Position numbers and translations under genes: made by a program. A model generated the notes under the pieces. That model saw only the letters and a list, made by a program, of their open reading frames with translations, had not been told where the DNA came from and did not search any database. This document shows positions 10,981 to 15,753 of a DNA stretch of 15,753 nt, piece after piece (position 1 is the stretch's first letter; each line of letters opens with the position of its first letter). Origin of the DNA: an uncultured bacterium (GTDB lineage: Bacteria; Bacillota; Clostridia; Lachnospirales; Lachnospiraceae); assembly GCA_905214855.1 (NCBI GenBank), contig CAJMNU010000027.1:1-15753 (forward strand). The letters run 5' to 3'.

Positions 10981-13209
10981 TTACGACACATTGGATAATT
11001 CTACTATTCTTTCTTTTAAACCAGAATACCGTTTCTGTTCCATTGCATTATCCACCATAGATTGAAATACATCCGGAAGACCTACCAGACATACACAGGA
11101 TTTTGCTCTCGTAACAGCTGTGTAGATCAGATTTCTGGTCATAAGCATCCTAGGTCCTGAAAATACAGGAACAACAACCGCAGGATATTCACTTCCTTGT
11201 GATTTATGGATGGTAACAGCATAAGCAAGTTCCAATTCTTCCATCTGTTTATAACTGTACTCCACTTTTCGATTTTCATCAAATATCACCGTAACAGTCT
11301 CTGCAAAAGAATTGATCTCTTCAATTCTCCCCATATCTCCATTAAAAACGCCAAGACCTTTATCCACTGGAATATTGTAACAATTTACAGTTTCCCACTC
11401 CATCTGATAATTATTTTTAATCTGCATTACCTTATCTCCCTCACGGAAGATGGTTTCCCCCACATGTTTCTCTCTTTTTTCTTCTGAAGGTGGATTTAAA
11501 AACTGCTGCAAAATAGAATTCAGCCGTTCTACCCCCAACACCCCTTTTCGCATCGGAGTCATCACCTGAATATCAAACACACTGGCATTCACATATTTAG
11601 GAAGTTTTTCCTGAACCAATGTGATCATTGCACTGATGATCGCATCTGGATTTTCTCTCCGGATAAATAAAAAATCACGGCTTCTTTTTGACAGATTAAT
11701 CTTTTCTCCCTTGTTAATCCCATGAGCATTGACAATAATATCACTCTCTGATGCCTGACGAAAAATATGATTTAATTTTACCACTGGAAAACGCCCAGAC
11801 TCAATCATATCTTTCAATACGTTCCCCGGTCCTACACTGGGAAGCTGGTCCACATCGCCAACCAAGATCAGACGTGTCCCTGGATTGATCGCTTTTAACA
11901 GCGCATGGAGCAAATGGATATCCACCATAGAAACCTCATCAACGATCACTGCATCTGCTTCTAATGGATTTTCCTCATTGCGCTCAAAACGCATCCCTCG
12001 ATTTCCTTCTTTTTCATCCGGTACTCCATTCAATTCCAATAATCTGTGGATCGTTCGCGCATCATATCCAGTTGCCTCCTGCATCCTTTTCGCCGCTCTT
12101 CCTGTCGGTGCTGCCAAAAGGATTTCCATATCTTCTTCCTCAAAATATCTCAAGATTGTATTGATTGTTGTTGTCTTTCCTGTTCCCGGACCACCTGTGA
12201 TGATCAAAAGACCTCTGTTTACTGCCTCTATCACCGCCCGAATTTGAAGTTCATCCAAACTTACCTTTTCTTCTTTCTGTATCCCCACCAAGCGCTCCCT
12301 GATCTTCTTTTCAGGCACACTTCCCTCCAGATTCAGATCGTGAAGCATCCGTGCGGTATTTAGCTCCATATAATAATACTGCGATGCATAGACTTCCACG
12401 TCTTCTTTTCCCTGTTTCATTACCAGTTTTTTCTCCATCGCCATATCCATCAAATGCTTTTCAATTTCCTGTGCTTCTACCTTTAAAAGCTCAGATGCTG
12501 ACTGTAAAAGCTCACTTTTAGGAAGATATGTATGTCCATTCGCCTGTGACTGGTATAATACATACATCACACCACTCTTCATACGATAATCTGAATCTGT
12601 AAAAATACCGACCCGTGCTGCAATTTCATCTGCGATCTTAAATCCAACTCCCGGAATGTCATCTGCCATCTTATAAGGGTTTTCCTTAATGATTCCATAT
12701 AACGCCGGACCATATTCATGATAGATTTTCACTGCCAGATTCATAGAAATGCCGTAGCCCTGCAAAAAAATCATTGCCTGACGCATTTCCTTTTTTTCGC
12801 TCATCTGCTCTGCAATGGATCTTGCCATTTTGTCACTGATCCCTTTGATCTCTGCCAGACGCTCCGGCTCTTCCTCGATCATGCGAAATGTATCTGCTTT
12901 AAAGCGTCGTACAATTCTTACTGCCAATGCAGGACCAATCCCTTTGATCGCACCAGAACCCAGATATCTCTCCATAGAAGCAGTATCTTCTGGTGTCTTG
13001 ATCTCATAGGATTCCACAGCAAGCTGTTCCCCATACATGGGATGTTCTGTCATATTTCCCACTGCTTCCAGCATCTCTCCCTCATTGATATACTGAAATG
13101 TACCAACTAAAGTATACTCTTCCCCCTCTGATATCAGACTCAAAACAGTATATCCATTGTCTTCATTGCGATATTTGATCCGTTCCACAAATCCTTTTAC
13201 TACTGCCAT
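10981..13209 (-). CDS. recD2: ATP-dependent helicase RecD2 (RecD-like SF1B), C-terminus altered by IS insertion
   Basis: RecD2 is a 5'-3' DNA helicase outside RecBCD, found in bacteria lacking RecB/RecC partners and linked to DNA repair. The 742-residue protein starts with an OB-like segment (VKGFVERIKYRNEDNGYTVL). Helix-hairpin-helix repeats (IKGIGPALAVRIV 88-100, IKGISDKMARSI 121-132, IPGVGFKIADEI 185-196) follow. The helicase core has Walker A GGPGTGKTT (339-347), DEVSMVD (424-430), GDVDQLPSVGPGN (451-463), TIHKSQGSEYPAV (666-678) and YTAVTRAK (696-703). GAGG lies 12 bases before the start, a long spacing. The last four residues (SNVS) and the stop codon come from the IS605 left end; without it the protein would end at ...RIVEL. 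Function should be unaffected. Confidence 0.95.
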   Translation of the reverse strand: MAVVKGFVERIKYRNEDNGYTVLSLISEGEEYTLVGTFQYINEGEMLEAVGNMTEHPMYGEQLAVESYEIKTPEDTASMERYLGSGAIKGIGPALAVRIVRRFKADTFRMIEEEPERLAEIKGISDKMARSIAEQMSEKKEMRQAMIFLQGYGISMNLAVKIYHEYGPALYGIIKENPYKMADDIPGVGFKIADEIAARVGIFTDSDYRMKSGVMYVLYQSQANGHTYLPKSELLQSASELLKVEAQEIEKHLMDMAMEKKLVMKQGKEDVEVYASQYYYMELNTARMLHDLNLEGSVPEKKIRERLVGIQKEEKVSLDELQIRAVIEAVNRGLLIITGGPGTGKTTTINTILRYFEEEDMEILLAAPTGRAAKRMQEATGYDARTIHRLLELNGVPDEKEGNRGMRFERNEENPLEADAVIVDEVSMVDIHLLHALLKAINPGTRLILVGDVDQLPSVGPGNVLKDMIESGRFPVVKLNHIFRQASESDIIVNAHGINKGEKINLSKRSRDFLFIRRENPDAIISAMITLVQEKLPKYVNASVFDIQVMTPMRKGVLGVERLNSILQQFLNPPSEEKREKHVGETIFREGDKVMQIKNNYQMEWETVNCYNIPVDKGLGVFNGDMGRIEEINSFAETVTVIFDENRKVEYSYKQMEELELAYAVTIHKSQGSEYPAVVVPVFSGPRMLMTRNLIYTAVTRAKSCVCLVGLPDVFQSMVDNAMEQKRYSGLKERIVELSNVS

Positions 13210-13253
13210 CTACTATCTTTTCACCTCATCACACAGGATCACCTGCAAATTAT

Positions 13254-13304
13254 AAAAAAAAGACCTGCGCTGGTAAGTCAGAATCTTTTCTACCGGCTCA
13301 AGTC
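13254..13304 (-). terminator. Terminator downstream of mreB
   Basis: On the minus strand GACTTGAGCCGGTA pairs with TACCAGCGCAGGTC (13304-13262) with two mismatches and a G-U pair. TTTTTTTT (13261-13254) follows. The T-run leads into TATAAT (13254-13249), which might serve as a -10 box for recD2, though no good -35 is visible. recD2 starts about 45 bases further on. Confidence 0.75.
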
Positions 13305-13341
13305 CTTTCTATCTCTCTATAGACACATTGAAAAAATGTTT

Positions 13342-14352
13342 TTAATCATTAAAACGCTTTGATTTACTATCTCCATGTTCAAATTCGATGAACTTTCCGG
13401 TTCCGATCGCTACAGCTGTCAGCGGATCTTCTGCGATCATAGTTGCAATCCCTGTCTTCTCCTCAATCAGAGAATCCAGACCGCTCAATAAAGAACCTCC
13501 TCCTGTCAGCACAATACCTCTGTCGAAAATATCTGCTGCCAGCTCTGGTGGAGTGCGCTCTAATACACTGTGTACTGCATCCACGATCTGCATTGCCGGC
13601 TCTCTCAGTGCCTCTAATGTCTCATCCGATGTAACGACAATCGTTTTTGGAAGACCTGTTACCAGATTTCTTCCTCTTACTTCCATTGTCAACATCTCCG
13701 GTCTTCTTGCAGCTGCACCGATATTGATCTTGATCTCCTCAGCTGTTCTCTCTCCTATCAGCAGATTATGTTTCTTTCTCATATAACGGACCAGAGCCTC
13801 ATCAAAATCGTCCCCTGCTGTTTTGATAGATGTACTTACTACTGTACCTCCCAAAGAAATTACAGCGACATCTGCTGTACCGCCTCCAATATCTACGATC
13901 ATATTTCCGCATGCCTTGGAAATATCAATTCCTGCACCGATCGCTGCTGCTACTGGTTCTTCAATGATCGTCACTTCTCTGGCGCCTGCCTGATATGTTG
14001 CATCTTCGACCGCCTTACGCTCCACTTCTGTTGCTCCAGACGGAATGCAGACACTGATACGTGGCTTACGCAGTGTTCTCTTACCCACTGCCTTCTCAAT
14101 GAAATACTTCATCATCTTCTCAGTAACTGTATAATCTGAAATTACGCCTTGACGCAGTGGTCTGACAGCTACGATGTTGCCCGGAGTACGTCCGATCATC
14201 AAACGTGCCTCCTCACCAATTGCTTTAATTTTCTTTGTATCACGGTCAATTGCTACGACCGATGGCTCCTTTAGAACGACACCTTTTCCTTTGATGTACA
14301 CCAAAATACTGGCTGTACCCAAATCAATGCCGATATCATTTGACATCATCAT
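13342..14352 (-). CDS. MreB/Mbl-type rod-shape actin homologue
   Basis: MreB-family proteins form membrane-associated actin-like filaments that direct lateral cell-wall synthesis. The protein has 336 residues. The nucleotide-binding signatures are present: phosphate 1 (DIGIDLGTASILVY, near the N-terminus), phosphate 2 (VDIGGGTADVAVIS) and the adenosine motif (GIVLTGGGSLLSGLD). PSGATEVERKAVEDA and IEEPVAAAIGAG are typical of MreB. Three consecutive ATG codons are available; the first (14352) lies nine bases after AGGAGG and was chosen. mreC and mreD are absent here, so this is probably a stand-alone paralogue (Mbl or MreBH-like) rather than the mreBCD copy. The exact paralogue cannot be decided without a tree. 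Confidence 0.93.
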   Translation of the reverse strand: MMMSNDIGIDLGTASILVYIKGKGVVLKEPSVVAIDRDTKKIKAIGEEARLMIGRTPGNIVAVRPLRQGVISDYTVTEKMMKYFIEKAVGKRTLRKPRISVCIPSGATEVERKAVEDATYQAGAREVTIIEEPVAAAIGAGIDISKACGNMIVDIGGGTADVAVISLGGTVVSTSIKTAGDDFDEALVRYMRKKHNLLIGERTAEEIKINIGAAARRPEMLTMEVRGRNLVTGLPKTIVVTSDETLEALREPAMQIVDAVHSVLERTPPELAADIFDRGIVLTGGGSLLSGLDSLIEEKTGIATMIAEDPLTAVAIGTGKFIEFEHGDSKSKRFND

Positions 14353-14465
14353 AAGTTCTTTCCTCCTATATCTCTCTTTTCCACTTATCAACGCGTCAAA
14401 CAACAGAAACTATGTCTTTGTTGTTATTTTTTCCATGTATTCCCATATTTCGTCTATTCTATCCT

Positions 14466-14494
14466 ATTATATACAAAAGATCTATTTTTTAAAA
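14466..14494 (-). promoter_or_regulatory. Possible sigma-A promoter of mreB
   Basis: A perfect TATAAT (14471-14466) stands 17 bases after a weak TTTTAA (14494-14489) on the minus strand. It would give a leader of about 108 bases. The -35 is poor, so the call rests mainly on the -10. Confidence 0.4.
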
Positions 14495-14647
14495 GAGGTA
14501 TTTTATAAATTTTCTTTTAAGAAATTCGTTGTCAACTACTAATGAAACCTCTTTTCTAGTATGCGCCAGTCCCCTTTGCCCTAAACTCTCTCCTCAAAAA
14601 AATCCAAAAAAGGTATTTTCTTCTGCTTTTCTATAATCATCATAACT

Positions 14648-14691
14648 TAAAAAACAGTCCTGAACTTCTAAAGCGTAGCATTCAGGACTGT
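14648..14691 (-). terminator. Rho-independent terminator after the glycosidase-like gene
   Basis: ACAGTCCTGAA (14654-14664) and TTCAGGACTGT (14681-14691) form a perfect 11-bp stem. On the minus strand it is followed by TTTTTT. It starts 16 bases after the upstream stop codon. Confidence 0.9.
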
Positions 14692-14706
14692 CCTATCTTT
14701 TTTCAT

Positions 14707-15753
14707 TTATGCCGGATATGGATCCATATTTTCTACTTCTACAATCCATTGACTATTATCCGGAAATCCCGGATGCTCTCTCTTACATCCTTTCCATCCC
14801 ATTGCCATAAGCGGGATTGCCAAAAGCAATGAACCATTTCCTGGAAGGTAGAGAGGAAGGTCTTTTCTTGATCTTTGCATATTGTTGCCACTGGCAACAT
14901 AGCTGTTTTTCATGGTATCCTTCAATAGAATATCAATTGCTGTCTCTGGTTCATTCAGTCGGACAGCTGTCATCGCCATCATAGCAAAATCCCATCCCCA
15001 AAGGCTCTGATAATCCCAGCATTCCAAGACTTTATGCAGTGTTTTCCTCATCTTTTCCTTGTCTGTCCTTTTACTGTCGATCAGACCAAATGCACCAAGC
15101 ATAGATGGATGATCTTTATTGTAGCGTTCAAATGTGTCCGGACAATTTTTATGTGCCAGATACAAACCATCTTTTTCTGGCATATCTGCCATATGATCTG
15201 CCACATACTTCCACTGTTCTCTCTTTTCAGGCACTTTTCCCATACGTTCTGCCCACTGACACGCAAGATGAAGTCCTACATTCCAGTATTCCAACTCAAA
15301 TGCAGGATTCACTGTCTGATCGGCTCTATGACATTCCTGAACCGGTATCACAGGAGATGGCAGTTCAAAGCAGTTCTCTTCTTCCTTCCATTCAACAAAA
15401 TCGACCATAAAATCGGCACTTTCTTCCACTAATGGCCAATACGTTTCCTGAAAACATTCCTTTTCTTTGTTATCTTTCTGGCTTTCCATCTGCTGCCATG
15501 CAAGTTCCAGCATATAGATCACATGTGGCTGCTGCCAGATCAAAAGTGGTGCGATCGGAGAAGGGCAGTCTATCCCTTCAGGACCTACCATTTTGGGCCA
15601 TCTTGCTCCCGCATATCCATTGCGTCGTGCATTTTCCCTTGCCTGAGGCAAAATCTCTAAATACCATTTTAAACTGCGTTCCAGTAAATCCGTATGATGC
15701 CAGAGCGGAAGCCATGCACAATGCCATAAATACATCTCCAAATGTGCTTTTCC
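14707..15753 (-). CDS. C-terminal part of a glycosidase-like protein, (alpha/alpha)6-barrel type, truncated by window edge
   Basis: The frame is open to the window edge (349 codons visible), so the start is missing. I cannot name the family with certainty. The sequence is rich in Trp and in helix-forming repeats, with blocks MYLWHCAWLPLWHHTDLL, GYAGARWPKMVGPEG, PLLIWQQPHVIYMLELAW, LPSPVIPVQE, DHPSMLGAFGLI, and WGWDFAMMAMTAVRLNEPE. The C-terminal part has LPGNGSLLLAIPLMAMGW. This pattern resembles six-hairpin glycosidases such as those of the GH65/GH95 kind. The Glu in VIPVQE and the Asp in WGWDF are candidate functional residues. No signal peptide can be judged. A terminator follows directly. 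A role in plant or host glycan breakdown is inference only. Confidence 0.7.
   Translation of the reverse strand, partial: GKAHLEMYLWHCAWLPLWHHTDLLERSLKWYLEILPQARENARRNGYAGARWPKMVGPEGIDCPSPIAPLLIWQQPHVIYMLELAWQQMESQKDNKEKECFQETYWPLVEESADFMVDFVEWKEEENCFELPSPVIPVQECHRADQTVNPAFELEYWNVGLHLACQWAERMGKVPEKREQWKYVADHMADMPEKDGLYLAHKNCPDTFERYNKDHPSMLGAFGLIDSKRTDKEKMRKTLHKVLECWDYQSLWGWDFAMMAMTAVRLNEPETAIDILLKDTMKNSYVASGNNMQRSRKDLPLYLPGNGSLLLAIPLMAMGWKGCKREHPGFPDNSQWIVEVENMDPYPA

Larger units (their letters stand above)
9210..10994 (-). mobile_element. IS200/IS605-family insertion sequence with tnpA and tnpB
   Basis: A 1785-bp element runs on the minus strand from CCAATGTGTCGTA (left end, after the target TTAT) to GTGGGGAGTGTCAA (right end). 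The ends have no inverted repeats but carry subterminal hairpins, as usual for this family. The ends were set by comparison with the 45-bp copy at 1350-1394 and by analogy with the TTAC/TCAA cleavage sites of IS608. The boundaries could be off by a few bases. It interrupts the recD2 stop codon. tnpA has a damaged HUH motif. Confidence 0.85.
14353..14706. other. Intergenic region between the glycosidase-like gene and mreB
   Basis: These 354 bases hold the terminator of the upstream gene (14648-14691), a possible mreB promoter (14466-14494) and the mreB leader with its AGGAGG. Between 14495 and 14640 I see A/T-rich sequence, a lone TTGACA (14535-14530, minus strand) without a well-spaced -10, and a 20-codon frame without a ribosome binding site. 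I see no gene that I would support. Confidence 0.7.

Noticed and set aside
11885..12247. Plus-strand frame of 120 codons
   Set aside because: It is antisense to the helicase motifs of recD2, with no start signal.
13388..13786. Plus-strand frame of 132 codons
   Set aside because: It is antisense to the conserved C-terminal half of the MreB-like gene; no ribosome binding site.
14530..14535. Perfect TTGACA upstream of mreB
   Set aside because: The nearest TATAAA-like box is 22 bases away, too far for a sigma-A promoter. The TATAAT at 14466-14471 was preferred.
14577..14645. 20-codon minus-strand frame (starting MMIIEKQKK) upstream of mreB
   Set aside because: No ribosome binding site, and it directly follows a terminator; most likely chance.
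1..15753. CRISPR array, tRNA or rRNA genes
   Set aside because: I saw no regularly spaced repeats, cloverleaf sequences or rRNA segments on either strand. The only guide-RNA-like feature is the IS605 right end.

Overview
The window looks like a chromosomal segment from a low-GC, anaerobic Firmicute, most likely a Clostridia species of the Lachnospiraceae type. This rests on the style of the proteins, the AGGAGG ribosome binding sites, the RecD2-type helicase, the IS605-type element and the L10 leader; no database search was possible. Every convincing gene lies on the minus strand, so transcription runs from high to low coordinates.

Layout in the direction of transcription: (a) 15753-14707, the C-terminal part of a large protein resembling (alpha/alpha)6-barrel glycosidases, closed by a perfect-stem terminator. 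(b) 14352-13342, an MreB/Mbl actin homologue with its own terminator. (c) 13209-10981, the SF1B helicase RecD2, whose stop codon is interrupted by (d) a 1785-bp IS200/IS605 element (10994-9210) carrying tnpA, tnpB and an apparent omega-RNA/right end. (e) 9072-8545, a small secreted protein of unknown function. (f) 8243-7578, a ComF-family protein with a paired palindromic operator around its promoter. (g) 7407-4000, the translation/secretion cluster rpmG-secE-nusG-rplK-rplA-rplJ-rplL. It has a strong promoter before rpmG, a second before rplJ, an L10-leader attenuator and two copies of an L1-binding-like hairpin. (h) 3764-2427, tagaturonate reductase uxaB, whose promoter is flanked by two perfect cre/LacI-type palindromes. 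(i) 2146-1439, purine nucleoside phosphorylase deoD. (j) 1133-441, a membrane-anchored polysaccharide deacetylase. (k) 422-1, the N-terminal part of the clamp-loader-like ATPase RarA.

The most unusual features concern the mobile DNA. The IS605 element appears to have inserted inside the recD2 stop codon: removing it between TTAT and AAAAG restores GAA-TTA-TAA. As a result the present RecD2 ends in four element-encoded residues. The resident TnpA carries Tyr in place of the second His of its HUH motif (HVY instead of HVH), while TnpB keeps all RuvC and zinc-ribbon residues. A 45-bp element between deoD and the deacetylase gene consists only of the left end joined to the right-end hairpin of the same family. 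Other points worth a look are the apparent one-base frameshift at the comF start, a 30-codon leader ORF overlapping rpmG, and the absence of rpoB after rplL.
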